Part shown: positions 24,294 through 32,520 of the stretch, one piece after another
How the letters are laid out: the number at the start of each line of letters is the position of its first letter
Numbering within the stretch: position 1 is the stretch's first letter
Assembly (NCBI RefSeq): GCF_040545805.1
Contig: NZ_JBEPMO010000013.1
Coordinates: 1 to 64,000 of the forward strand
Direction of reading: 5' to 3'
Source of the DNA: Moheibacter stercoris
GTDB lineage: Bacteria; Bacteroidota; Bacteroidia; Flavobacteriales; Weeksellaceae
DNA length: 64,000 bases
Notes under the pieces: model-generated
The model's database searches: none
Seen by the model: only the letters and a program-made list of their open reading frames with translations
Told to the model about the DNA's origin: nothing
Translations under genes and position numbers: made by a program

Positions 24294-25709
24294 TTAACAC
24301 TCTGCAATATTCACCGCAATGGCCAATCCGCCTTCAGAAGTTTCTTTGAAGCGGTCGCTCATGCTTTGTGCGGTTTCCCACATGGATTGAATCACTTGAT
24401 CAAGCGAAACTCTTGCTTTGGAGGGATCACTTTCAAGCGCAATATGCGCAGCGGTAATTGCTTTGATTGCACCCATGGAATTTCGTTCGATGCAAGGAAT
24501 TTGCACCAAACCTGCAATGGGATCACAAGTCAATCCTAAATGATGTTCCATCGCAATTTCAGCAGCCATCAAAACTTGCGCAGGTGTTCCACCCATGATT
24601 TCGGTTAAACCTGCTGCTGCCATGGCTGATGAAACTCCTACTTCTGCTTGGCATCCGCCCATCGCTGCTGAAATGGTTGCATTTTTCTTGAACAAAGTTC
24701 CAATTTCGCCTGCAACCAATAAGAAACGGATGATCTTATCATCGCCAGTGAATTCGGTAAAGGCTTGCGAATACATCAAAACCGCTGGAATAACACCACT
24801 TGCTCCATTGGTGGGTGCAGTGATGATACGACCGAAACTTGCATTTTCTTCGTTGACAGCAAGCGCAAAACAGGCAACCCATTTGTTGATGAGTGTAAAT
24901 GAGCCTTCTGTTTCAACGACCATTTGGTACCATTCGTCAATAGTTTGATAGGTTTTATCTCCGAGCAATTTTCGGTTCAAACCAGCCGCTCTACGCGAAA
25001 CTTGTAATCCGCCAGGAAGAATTCCTTCCTTGTTAACTCCTTTGTAGATACATTCTTTGATGTGTTTCCAAATCGCTAAGGCTTCGGCATCGGTTTCTTC
25101 TTTGGTTCTCCAAGATTCTTCGTTGAGATAGACCAAATCCGAAAATCCTATTCCTAATTTTTCGGTATAATGCAAGACTTGACTTCCATGGTGACAAGGA
25201 TACAAAGTTCTGACACAAATGGTATCGATGCCTACTTCTTCTTGGGTTGCGACAAATCCGCCTCCTACCGAATAATAATCTTGTTCGATCATGGAACCAT
25301 CGGTAAACTTTGCTTTGAAAATCATCCCATTCGGATGAAAAGGAAGCGTGACTTGTTTGTTCAAAATCAAGTGATGACCATAAATGAATGGGATTTCTTT
25401 CTGTCCACCAAGATTCATGCGTTGAGAATCTTTGATCATAGCGACTTTCTCGTCGATTTTGGTCGTATCGATTTCTTTGAAATTTTCGCCCGAAAGCCCC
25501 AACATACCTGCGATATCGGTTCCGTGACCGATCCCAGTCTTCGCCAGTGAACCAAAGAATTCCACAAAAACTTCCTCTACCTCATCCAAACTACGTTCGC
25601 GTTGAATTTGATTTAAGAACATTTCTGCTGCATTCCAAGGTCCCATCGTATGCGAACTCGAAGGACCAATCCCTACTTTGATAATTTCAAAAACACTTAT
25701 AGACTCCAT
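24294..25709 (-). CDS. sdaA: L-serine ammonia-lyase (iron-sulfur, single chain)
   Basis: The enzyme deaminates L-serine to pyruvate and ammonia with a 4Fe-4S cluster. From ATG 25709 it starts 'MESISVFEIIKVGIGPSSSHTMGP', the conserved N terminus. Likely cluster cysteines lie in 'GGCQAEVG', 'LTCDPIAGLV' and 'IPCIERNSMG', and the chain ends in '...VNIAEC', the tail cysteine that occupies the active site in this family. The 471-residue length fits the fused alpha/beta form. A 22-residue extension from an upstream start was rejected because the family starts at this Met. Confidence 0.95.
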   Translation of the reverse strand: MESISVFEIIKVGIGPSSSHTMGPWNAAEMFLNQIQRERSLDEVEEVFVEFFGSLAKTGIGHGTDIAGMLGLSGENFKEIDTTKIDEKVAMIKDSQRMNLGGQKEIPFIYGHHLILNKQVTLPFHPNGMIFKAKFTDGSMIEQDYYSVGGGFVATQEEVGIDTICVRTLYPCHHGSQVLHYTEKLGIGFSDLVYLNEESWRTKEETDAEALAIWKHIKECIYKGVNKEGILPGGLQVSRRAAGLNRKLLGDKTYQTIDEWYQMVVETEGSFTLINKWVACFALAVNEENASFGRIITAPTNGASGVIPAVLMYSQAFTEFTGDDKIIRFLLVAGEIGTLFKKNATISAAMGGCQAEVGVSSAMAAAGLTEIMGGTPAQVLMAAEIAMEHHLGLTCDPIAGLVQIPCIERNSMGAIKAITAAHIALESDPSKARVSLDQVIQSMWETAQSMSDRFKETSEGGLAIAVNIAEC

Positions 25710-25865
25710 CTTTGACTCGAATTGAACGTGTGAAATTAGTGTAAATCTACCGAGATTGCAAGTGAAGAATTTCAATTTGCTTTGAATGATGGGGCGGTAT
25801 GTAAAATTAATAGCACTAATTTTGCACCCGCAAATACGCTAACTAATTGAGCGATTTGAATTTTT

Positions 25866-26312
25866 ATGAATAGAGTGGGCAATTACCGTAGATTACTAGG
25901 CGTTACCAAAGACGCAAGCTTGAAAGACTTGAAAACCATTTACCGAAATCTGATGAAAGAAACGCATCCCGATCGGTTTATTGACGATGAGGAAGGGAAA
26001 TTGGCTGCCGAAGAAAAAAGCAAAGGAATCATTGAGGCCTATCATTTCTTGACAAGCATCAACAAGGAAACCCACGAAAAGAATAGCGAGGAATACCAAG
26101 ATACGATCACCAATTCGTTGATCAAGGATTTTTATTTTGAAAAGAAGGTCTTGGTGATTATCCATCAGAATGGTATTCAGTACGAATATTTGGGTGTGCC
26201 GCAAAATACCTATGTGAAGATGGTGAATGCTGATTCGGTGGGGAGATTTGCGAAACGTCATATCTATGGGAAGTTTTTGCATAGAAAAGCGATGAGTACG
26301 ACAGAAGTTTAA
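25866..26312 (+). CDS. J-domain protein with C-terminal KTSC domain
   Basis: The N-terminal J domain (about 5-70) has the HPD motif (His34-Pro35-Asp36) that stimulates DnaK. The C-terminal part (about 90-145) matches the KTSC domain: 'VLVIIHQNGIQYEYLGVPQ' and 'VGRFAKRHIYGKF'. KTSC is a small domain of unknown role. A TAATTTTG box at 25817-25824 fits a -7 element. The protein probably recruits Hsp70 to a client bound by KTSC; that is inference. Confidence 0.85.
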   Translation: MNRVGNYRRLLGVTKDASLKDLKTIYRNLMKETHPDRFIDDEEGKLAAEEKSKGIIEAYHFLTSINKETHEKNSEEYQDTITNSLIKDFYFEKKVLVIIHQNGIQYEYLGVPQNTYVKMVNADSVGRFAKRHIYGKFLHRKAMSTTEV

Positions 26313-26320
26313 TTGTTGAT

Positions 26321-26388
26321 GTCATTGCGATCCCTTTGTCATTGCGATCCCTTTGTCATTGCGATCCCTTTGTCATTGCGATCCCGAT
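26321..26388. repeat. 17-bp tandem repeat, about four copies
   Basis: GTCATTGCGATCCCTTT is repeated at 26321, 26338 and 26355, with a fourth, diverging copy from 26372. Short open frames across it are repeat artefacts. Confidence 0.85.
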
Positions 26389-26545
26389 AACTATCGGGAG
26401 AAGCAATCTAAAGAAGCAATCCCTAACAAAATCTATTTGGGTGTGCCCCCGTCTCGTTTTAGGACGAGACGCGGTCGGGCTATCCGTTACAACTCCTCAC
26501 CTACTTCGTCGTCTGCGGGGTTTCCACTACTATCCCTCACACGAG
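26383..26545. repeat. Palindrome-rich interspersed repeat
   Basis: CCCGATA/TATCGGG (26383-26398) and CGTCTCGT/ACGAGACG (26450-26471) are perfect inverted repeats. They are followed by a segment with GGGCTATCCGTTACAA and TTTCCACTACTATCCC, which I recall as a common intergenic repeat in flavobacterial genomes. It marks the left border of the accessory island. Confidence 0.55.
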
Positions 26546-26610
26546 ATAGGTTATAAATAATTCTAAGTAGAATTGATTGATAAATCTTAAATTCATCAAA
26601 ATTTAATGAA

Positions 26611-27219
26611 ATGATTAAAGCGCAATTCGATAGAGTTAAAAACTTACAATCCAAATATGGAAAAGAATATGATTTCAACATTTTTGTCTATAATAAAAAA
26701 TGGAAAAAAACTCAAGATGAAATTGATGTAATCTTAATAGGTGACAATCCAGGTAAAAAAGAAGCGCTAAAAAACAAATTCTTCAATGGTGGAACAAAAC
26801 CTATTATCAAACTTATCAAGAAGAACCTCAAAAAATCAAATCTCAAATACCTTGTCCTAAACAAATCAAACTATTTCACACCCAATACCGGGGAACTTGA
26901 AACCATATTAAAATCCAACTCTCACAAACTTTCAAAAGAAATAAACAAAGACATTCAAGCAAACGCTCAATTAGTTTTAGATATATGCGAGACAAATCCT
27001 AATGTAGAAATCATCCTATTTGGAAATATAAAAAACACCCTATCTATACAATTCTTAAAATCTTTCAAAGAAATAGAGAGAAATAAAATTATATATCTAA
27101 AACACCCAAGCTTCAATCATTTAGGAAATCAAATTGCTTTGCAATATTTAAAGGAGTTAAATGAAGAAAAACCTTCTCCAAACATTTTGGAACTTTTTAG
27201 AAAACTAAAAAGAAAATGA
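26611..27219 (+). CDS. Uracil-DNA-glycosylase-fold protein, accessory
   Basis: The 202-residue lysine-rich protein shows two motifs of the UDG superfamily: 'VILIGDNPGKKEA' near residues 40-52, like the water-activating GxxPG loop, and 'YLKHPSFNH' (His165-Pro166-Ser167), like the minor-groove HPS loop. 'LNKSNYFTPNTG' between them could stack uracil. It is more A-rich than the core genes and lies between repeat blocks, so it is probably acquired. Activity on uracil-containing or modified DNA is inference. Confidence 0.55.
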   Translation: MIKAQFDRVKNLQSKYGKEYDFNIFVYNKKWKKTQDEIDVILIGDNPGKKEALKNKFFNGGTKPIIKLIKKNLKKSNLKYLVLNKSNYFTPNTGELETILKSNSHKLSKEINKDIQANAQLVLDICETNPNVEIILFGNIKNTLSIQFLKSFKEIERNKIIYLKHPSFNHLGNQIALQYLKELNEEKPSPNILELFRKLKRK

Positions 27220-27299
27220 TTTCTAAATAAAATAGCTTATTCCTAAAAAAGGGTTCAACTATAAAAAGTCAAACCCATCTGAAATATCTTTACACAAAA

Positions 27300-27329
27300 T
27301 TTTGGACAGTGTCATTTTGGACAGTGTCA
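27300..27329. repeat. Perfect 15-bp tandem duplication
   Basis: TTTTGGACAGTGTCA occurs twice with no spacer. GGACA-type ends are common in IS elements, so it may be an excision or insertion scar. Confidence 0.7.
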
Positions 27330-27341
27330 AATAACACCCCA

Positions 27342-27369
27342 AACTCCTTTACTCAAAGGAGTTTTTTTT
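27342..27369 (+). terminator. Intrinsic terminator
   Basis: A perfect 9-bp stem (AACTCCTTT / AAAGGAGTT) with a 4-base loop and a T run. The nearest upstream gene is the UDG-like one, 120 bases away. Confidence 0.75.
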
Positions 27370-27390
27370 ATGAAATAAATTTTAACAAAT

Positions 27391-27453
27391 CGCTACGATT
27401 ACTCAACTCCTCGATACGATTACCTAACTCCTCGATACGATCACACAACTCAT
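27391..27453. repeat. Three tandem 21-bp repeats
   Basis: Units at 27391, 27412 and 27433 share CGATACGATTACCTAACTCCT with a few changes. An open frame across it encodes 7-residue repeats but has no credible start or family. Confidence 0.7.
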
Positions 27454-27565
27454 CACTTAGAAACCCTAACGAATCGCAACAAAATGAAAAAATTAACATT
27501 TAATACTAAACCTAAAAACCAAAACCCCACTTACAAAAGCAGGGTTTTGCAATTTATTAATCAAG

Positions 27566-28223
27566 ACCCGTTGTGCATTATGAATTAGGATAAAAAAGTT
27601 GTTCATCTGATTGAAAATCAGTAAATTGTTTTAGTCATAAAACATTTACAATGAACAACTTAATTGCAAATTACGAAAGAAACCTAACGGAGTGGTTCGA
27701 CGTAGTCAATTTTGGAAGTATTGAGAAAAATATCATCTGATACACTTTTGAGTTACCAAAGGAGATCTCCTCAAATGAAAGATTTAGAATTGATAAGTTT
27801 AGCTCTGACAGCAGAATTTATGGGGATTGACAGTAAAAATCATTTGTTTAGAAATCTCCCTACTTCACTCAAAACTAAAATAGAACGCAGTGTTTACAAC
27901 CGTAGAAAAAGGAAATTGGCTTTTGAAATCAATGAAATTCGTCTGAAATTCGTCTGAAATTAGCACAACAATTTAATGAGTTTGAAGATTGTTTTATTGT
28001 GGACAGTATGCCGCTGGAAATATGTAAGATAGCAAGAAGTTCACGTTCTAAGATATGCAAAGAGCAAGATTATTGTTTTCCAAACAGAGGTTTCTGTGCC
28101 TCGCAGCAAATGTCTTTTTATGGATACAAACTTCGCGCAGTATGTTCTGTAAGTGGAGTTTTTCAAAGCGTGGACATAAGTCCTGCATCAGTTCACAATA
28201 TCCACTTTCTAAAGGACATAAAA
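27566..28223 (+). mobile_element. Remnant of an IS982-family insertion sequence
   Basis: The left end probably starts near ACCCGTTGTGCATTA at 27566, 85 bases before the transposase ATG. The right half is missing: homology to the transposase stops at about 28223, where a fragment of another gene begins on the opposite strand. Confidence 0.6.
27651..28223 (+). pseudogene. IS982-type transposase, frameshifted and truncated
   Basis: The reading starts MNNLIANYERNL and continues 'LLSYQRRSPQMKDLELISLAL', 'HLFRNLPTSLK', 'FIVDSMPLEICK', 'MSFYGYKL' and 'SPASVHNIHFLKDI', the order seen in IS982 transposases such as those of Riemerella. One frameshift lies near 27735. A second is a perfect 11-bp tandem duplication (GAAATTCGTCT at 27934-27944 and 27945-27955); removing one copy restores the frame. 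The C-terminal third is absent. The gene cannot make active transposase. Confidence 0.8.
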
Positions 28224-28406
28224 AAATTTCCCTTGAGGATAATAAGCTCTTGCCAATTCTTCCACTTGAAAACCACCTTGAGCTAGAGCTTCTAAAAAGG
28301 GGTCATCAATTTTTGAGTTGGGGTAATCCGATTGAATAGAAAAGAATAGTTTATTCGAGCATTCAAACCCCATTTTAAAGCGAGATTTGGTTAATATGTT
28401 TTTCAT
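28223..28406 (-). pseudogene. 5' fragment of a DUF2779-type gene
   Basis: From the ATG at 28406 the frame reads 'MKNILTKSRFKMGFECSNKL', then 'SDYPNSKIDDPFLEALAQGG' and 'FQVEELARAYYPQG', the conserved N terminus of DUF2779 proteins. These normally run for several hundred residues and include a PD-(D/E)XK-nuclease-like fold. Homology ends after about 60 residues, exactly where the IS982 remnant starts on the other strand. The gene was cut by the insertion and its rest is lost. Confidence 0.65.
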
Positions 28407-28694
28407 TATAAAGGCTTATAATTGGTCAAATTACACTTTTTCAAGAAAGAACACAAAGAATGCAATTATACCTCATCCATCCTTAAGAGAAGCCGTAATT
28501 AGGCTTTAGAATAGCAATTTTCTATTTCGCCTTAACAAAACCATCTAAAGAGAACCCCATTTTACTCGAAAAATTCATCTGTTTACTCAATTATTCAAAG
28601 AATTTAAAAATACCTACGATCCTACCTTTACATTTGACTCAACAATTGAAATAAACAGAAATAAACACAATACAAAACTTTAAAATTCAAACAG
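28407..28694. other. Intergenic region between divergent genes
   Basis: No gene is seen. It should hold the former promoter of the DUF2779 gene (minus) and that of the lipoprotein (plus). TACCTTTA at 28623-28630 resembles a -7 element for the latter. Confidence 0.4.
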
Positions 28695-29291
28695 ATGAAA
28701 AAGAATTTAATAATGATGATTTGCCTAGGAGCAATGACTTTATTTAGCTGCAATAATGCTGGGTCAGGAAATGATTCTGCAAACTCTGCAACTGATAATA
28801 CCAATAACTCAACAGAAACAACAGCAAACGGAATGAAAAAATACGAAGACAACCACTTAAGTTTTGAATACCCTTCAGATTGGGAAGTTAAAACCATTAC
28901 TATTGAATCTAATTTCAATAATGCAACTGGATACCGATTATTAAACTCTATCGGTGAAGAAATTTTCAATTTTTCTATCGATGAGCCATTTGCATTCACG
29001 TTAGGAAAAGCAAGCTTAGAAGAATTTTTAGAATATAACAATCCAGACAATTACGAGGTTCTTAGACAAGAAACGTTTACAACTCAATCGGGTGAAACAG
29101 GATTTTACTTTGAGTTTGGTAGATCTGATGAATATACCCACCAAACTAACATTCTATTACCTACAGGTTCAGAAGTTAAAGGATATGAAATTAACGGTAT
29201 GCTCCCTGTAAAAGATGGTGTATATCGTGCACATATTCAAAGTGAAGATTTATTGAGTGTATTGAAAAGCTTAAATATTAAAGCGAAATAA
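28695..29291 (+). CDS. Lipoprotein with PsbP/DUF1795-like domain
   Basis: A lipoprotein signal ends in 'LFSC' at Cys19. A low-complexity Asn/Ser/Thr/Ala spacer (about 20-45) leads to a single domain starting 'KKYEDNHLSFEYPSDWEVK' and ending with 'DLLSVLKSLNIK'. This frame is typical of PsbP/DUF1795-like folds that occur as stand-alone lipoproteins or in immunity-type proteins. The function is unknown. Confidence 0.72.
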   Translation: MKKNLIMMICLGAMTLFSCNNAGSGNDSANSATDNTNNSTETTANGMKKYEDNHLSFEYPSDWEVKTITIESNFNNATGYRLLNSIGEEIFNFSIDEPFAFTLGKASLEEFLEYNNPDNYEVLRQETFTTQSGETGFYFEFGRSDEYTHQTNILLPTGSEVKGYEINGMLPVKDGVYRAHIQSEDLLSVLKSLNIKAK

Positions 29292-29326
29292 AATACTTTC
29301 TGATTAGCATTCATTTCAAATTCTAA

Positions 29327-29380
29327 CTACCAAGTGCCTGTCTCATGGTTTATTTAAGACGGTGCATTTGGTAGTGTTTT
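29327..29380 (+). terminator. Hairpin terminator after the lipoprotein
   Basis: CTACCAAGTGC (29327-29337) pairs with GCATTTGGTAG (29364-29374) with one mismatch, followed by TGTTTTAGTTTT. The loop is long (about 25 bases) and may form a second stem. Confidence 0.55.
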
Positions 29381-29394
29381 AGTTTTATAAGGCC

Positions 29395-30813
29395 ATGAAA
29401 AAACGAATTCCATTTCTAATAACTCTTTTCTTTATGATCATTTCATCTACTACACATGCTCAAAAATCAAATTATTGTGACGCATTAAAGGAACAATTTT
29501 ATCAAGCCGTTAAAAACGGATATCTCTCTGGAATAGATTATACCTATTACAAATTATTAAGTATATGCGATGTCAGTTTATTTGAAACCAATCAAGTCTC
29601 AGAGGCTTTTGGTTCAAAAGGATATCAACTTCAAATGAATCCAGATTTAACCTATCGCGTTGTAGGCTATACTGAATCTATAGCGAATTCTAATTTGGAT
29701 CCTATAACATTCGATCAATTAGAACAAAATCATCCCATTCGTACAAAATACACAACAGTTCAAGATTTTTTGAAAAGTTTACAATTGGATTTAGATGATT
29801 TACCATTAGAACCGCATTTTATTCCTGGATTACATGCTGCTTGGATTCATCAATACGGCGGAGACAAGGTGATACATATAGATCAAAATGCCATTTTGAT
29901 ATCACACGACGGACAAAATTTACCTCTTGAATACGGAGGAAACGGATTATTTGTATCCAATCAAGAAAATAGAACTTGGGTGTACAAAATAGAACCCGTT
30001 GATCAAACCAACGTTAGAGTTCGAAAAATTATAGACGAAATTGGAGAAGCTACTCTTATCAATTTCGAGGATAAACATTCATATATTGTCGTTACTGACC
30101 TTCAAACAGAGGATTACGATAGGAATAAAACCATTTATGATTCCCATGGAAAACCTTTAGAACGTGGCTTGAGCCAAGTGATTTTGAATCCGGTTTCAGA
30201 AACTCTAATTATTCAGAAGGAAAGTAACCAAAAACTGGTTGATAAATCTTTAAAAACACTTTTCGACAATGGCTTTTACATTTTTGAAATCGTCAAAAAC
30301 GACGTACCCTATTTTATAGTAGAAGATCATGATGATAATCGCGATATTATAGATTTAAAGGGAAAGGTGATACTTTCATCAAAAGAATATTCTAGCATTA
30401 ATATCAATCAAACTCCCTATGCAATAGTTAGAAAAAACAAATTATACGGAGTTATTGACTACACTACTGGTAAAGAATTAATTCCTTATCAAAATGAACG
30501 TATACGTCAATTAAGACCTGGCATTCTATATTGGAAAAACGAGAACGAATTCATAATTAGTGATGAAAACAATCAAACCCTAAGCCGTATTCAAGCAACC
30601 AACATCGCAGAACTTCATGATGGTGCAACGCTATACATTAAAGCAGCAAATGACGACAAAAAACTGGGCATTTACACTGTTTTTGGTGAAGAGATTTTAC
30701 CAATGGAATATGATGAAATAGCATTCAAAAACCAACTTGGAGGCTGTTTGCAAGTGAAGAAGGGATCTGAAGAATTTATAACTGATATGAAAGGAAAAAA
30801 AACTAGTCTATAA
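29395..30813 (+). CDS. Secreted WG-repeat-like protein, paralogue 1
   Basis: A signal peptide (to about residue 22, 'TTHAQ') is followed by a cysteine-containing head ('YCDALKEQF...YKLLSICDV') and a long run of beta repeats. Units such as 'KNKLYGVIDYTTGKELIPY' and 'KKLGIYTVFGEEILPMEYDEI' are WG-like, that is, they pair a value with a description of state, as in KWG repeats. I cannot name a function. The next gene overlaps by 1 bp (TAATG) and encodes a shorter relative with the same head, so the pair arose by duplication and is co-translated. Confidence 0.7.
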   Translation: MKKRIPFLITLFFMIISSTTHAQKSNYCDALKEQFYQAVKNGYLSGIDYTYYKLLSICDVSLFETNQVSEAFGSKGYQLQMNPDLTYRVVGYTESIANSNLDPITFDQLEQNHPIRTKYTTVQDFLKSLQLDLDDLPLEPHFIPGLHAAWIHQYGGDKVIHIDQNAILISHDGQNLPLEYGGNGLFVSNQENRTWVYKIEPVDQTNVRVRKIIDEIGEATLINFEDKHSYIVVTDLQTEDYDRNKTIYDSHGKPLERGLSQVILNPVSETLIIQKESNQKLVDKSLKTLFDNGFYIFEIVKNDVPYFIVEDHDDNRDIIDLKGKVILSSKEYSSININQTPYAIVRKNKLYGVIDYTTGKELIPYQNERIRQLRPGILYWKNENEFIISDENNQTLSRIQATNIAELHDGATLYIKAANDDKKLGIYTVFGEEILPMEYDEIAFKNQLGGCLQVKKGSEEFITDMKGKKTSL

Positions 30814-31739
30814 TGAAAAACATAATCTATACTCTAATAGCCATGATGATATACAATACTTCTTTAGGTAAGTCCACAGAAGGTAAATATTGCCCTATTT
30901 ATAAAGAAGAACTTAAAAAAGCTATTGAACGAGAAGATATCGCTAACATTAAACACAAATACCGAGTATATCTATACGCTTGTGGTGTCGTGGAAGAAAA
31001 TATAAAAACCCAAATACACGATATTTACAACAAACACGGATTTCAATTTTCATGGAAAGACCAGGAAGAGTTTCATGTATTTAAAACAACAGAAGTAGCT
31101 GCACCCGAAAATTTGGGTAAATATGAGATTTTACAAAATGCTTGGGAAGCCCAACTAGGCATCATAAAGAAAGATAGCATATCGTATTTAATTAATAAAG
31201 ATGGTGAGATATTATTAGAAAATGTAGATTACATTCAAATTATCGATAAACATCTTCTACCTTATTCCTTAGTACATACTTTAGATGGTAAAAAACATAT
31301 TTATTCTCCAGAAGGATTTCCACTAATTAATGGGAAAAATTTAAATTCTATTACCATTACAGAACCACCACATGCCATTCTTATTGATGCAGAATTTTAC
31401 TGGACAGTATTTGACATGCAGAATCAAGACACCATTTTACCTTATACAAAAGACCCTATTCAACATATTTATAGCGGTTTTTTTGCTATTCAAAAAGATG
31501 GTGCTTGGGTGATTTATGATGAAAAGAAAAACGAAACTGCTAGACTCGCTGGAAATAGATTACGAACTCTTTTTAGAGGTGCACTTTTAATAGAAAATGA
31601 AGAAGGCAAAAAAGGTGTTTATAATGTATTAGGAAAAGAATTAATCCCGCCAATTTATGACCGAATTGAATTGGATTATTTAACTAATAAACTTGATTTA
31701 TTTAAAGAAGGTATAAAAACGACTCAGGAACTGTTTTAA
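30813..31739 (+). CDS. Secreted WG-repeat-like protein, paralogue 2
   Basis: A 308-residue protein with a signal peptide (to about residue 19) and the same layout as the gene before it. The head 'YCPIYKEELKKAIEREDI' with 'YRVYLYACGV' mirrors 'YCDALKEQF...LLSICDV', and late repeats 'KKGVYNVLGKELIPPIYDRI' mirror those of the larger protein. Both have two head cysteines that could form a disulphide. Its ATG overlaps the stop of the first paralogue. Proteins of this style can be immunity or surface proteins, but nothing here proves that. Confidence 0.7.
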   Translation: MKNIIYTLIAMMIYNTSLGKSTEGKYCPIYKEELKKAIEREDIANIKHKYRVYLYACGVVEENIKTQIHDIYNKHGFQFSWKDQEEFHVFKTTEVAAPENLGKYEILQNAWEAQLGIIKKDSISYLINKDGEILLENVDYIQIIDKHLLPYSLVHTLDGKKHIYSPEGFPLINGKNLNSITITEPPHAILIDAEFYWTVFDMQNQDTILPYTKDPIQHIYSGFFAIQKDGAWVIYDEKKNETARLAGNRLRTLFRGALLIENEEGKKGVYNVLGKELIPPIYDRIELDYLTNKLDLFKEGIKTTQELF

Positions 31740-31870
31740 TATACCATTGAATCTAGAGCATTTTCAAGGGTTCGTTAGAAAAATTTAAGTGTTCACTCAC
31801 TAAACTAACTCAAATAGGATTACAACCCTTAAGGATAATATATTTGAGTAAATCAATTACATATTCCATC

Positions 31871-32503
31871 ATGAACAAATTATTCAATTTTTTAAATAAA
31901 GCGGTTAAAGAAGTTCAAAAATTTGAACAGAACCCTAACCTTCCTAGAAACTTAGGATTCGCAAAAACCATTACCATTGACAAAATGCCTTCTTCTACAG
32001 AAGAATTCATACAATTAAGAAATCAATTTGCAACGACTCCTGAAGGTGCTGCTGCAATATTCCTGTTGGCTTCCATAAAGCTCGTTGAAAATAATCAAAT
32101 GGGTAGACATTGGGTTATTATTGCGACCGATAAAAATGGATTATCGCCTTCTCAATCCGAATTGGCATACAAGGGATTTGATTTAGCACATTCAGCAAAT
32201 TTTTCAATCAATCAAATAAAAGACAAAAAATACATTCCCTATTCGTATGTGAAAGGAAGTTCGCTTTCTAATGGCTACGAAGTTGGTAATCCGCCGTATA
32301 CTTTTCAAATTGAAAGATCAACGGATGGAGGTGACGGAACAGTGAAAGTATACATACAATCATCTGGAGTTGACACAGCACGACCTATAACTTGCAAAAA
32401 AAATGATGCTGGTGTGTGGAAAGCATTTGAATATTCAAGCATTTTCACCGGTATAAAAACACCAGTACTAAAATCTAGAGGTGCTGAAGATGGCGATTTT
32501 TAA
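31871..32503 (+). CDS. DUF6935-like protein
   Basis: From ATG 31871 the 210-residue cytoplasmic protein has 'STEEFIQLRNQFATTPEGAA' near its middle-left, and later 'NGYEVGNPPYTFQIER', 'IQSSGVDTARPITCKK' and 'WKAFEYSSIFTGIK'. I associate this order with DUF6935, a family of unknown role. It opens a tight four-gene run: 17 bp to the next gene, 9 bp to the third, and a 4-bp overlap to the broken SPFH gene. A TTG start 27 bases upstream was not chosen. Confidence 0.6.
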   Translation: MNKLFNFLNKAVKEVQKFEQNPNLPRNLGFAKTITIDKMPSSTEEFIQLRNQFATTPEGAAAIFLLASIKLVENNQMGRHWVIIATDKNGLSPSQSELAYKGFDLAHSANFSINQIKDKKYIPYSYVKGSSLSNGYEVGNPPYTFQIERSTDGGDGTVKVYIQSSGVDTARPITCKKNDAGVWKAFEYSSIFTGIKTPVLKSRGAEDGDF

Positions 32504-32520
32504 ACTTACACAGAGCAAAA

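Noticed and set aside
26321..26388. CRISPR-like array or coding repeat
   Set aside because: Units of 17 bp lie head to tail with no spacer. The overlapping open frames have no family and no start support.
27309..27503. Small protein with 7-residue repeats
   Set aside because: It only translates the 21-bp tandem repeats and the terminator before them.
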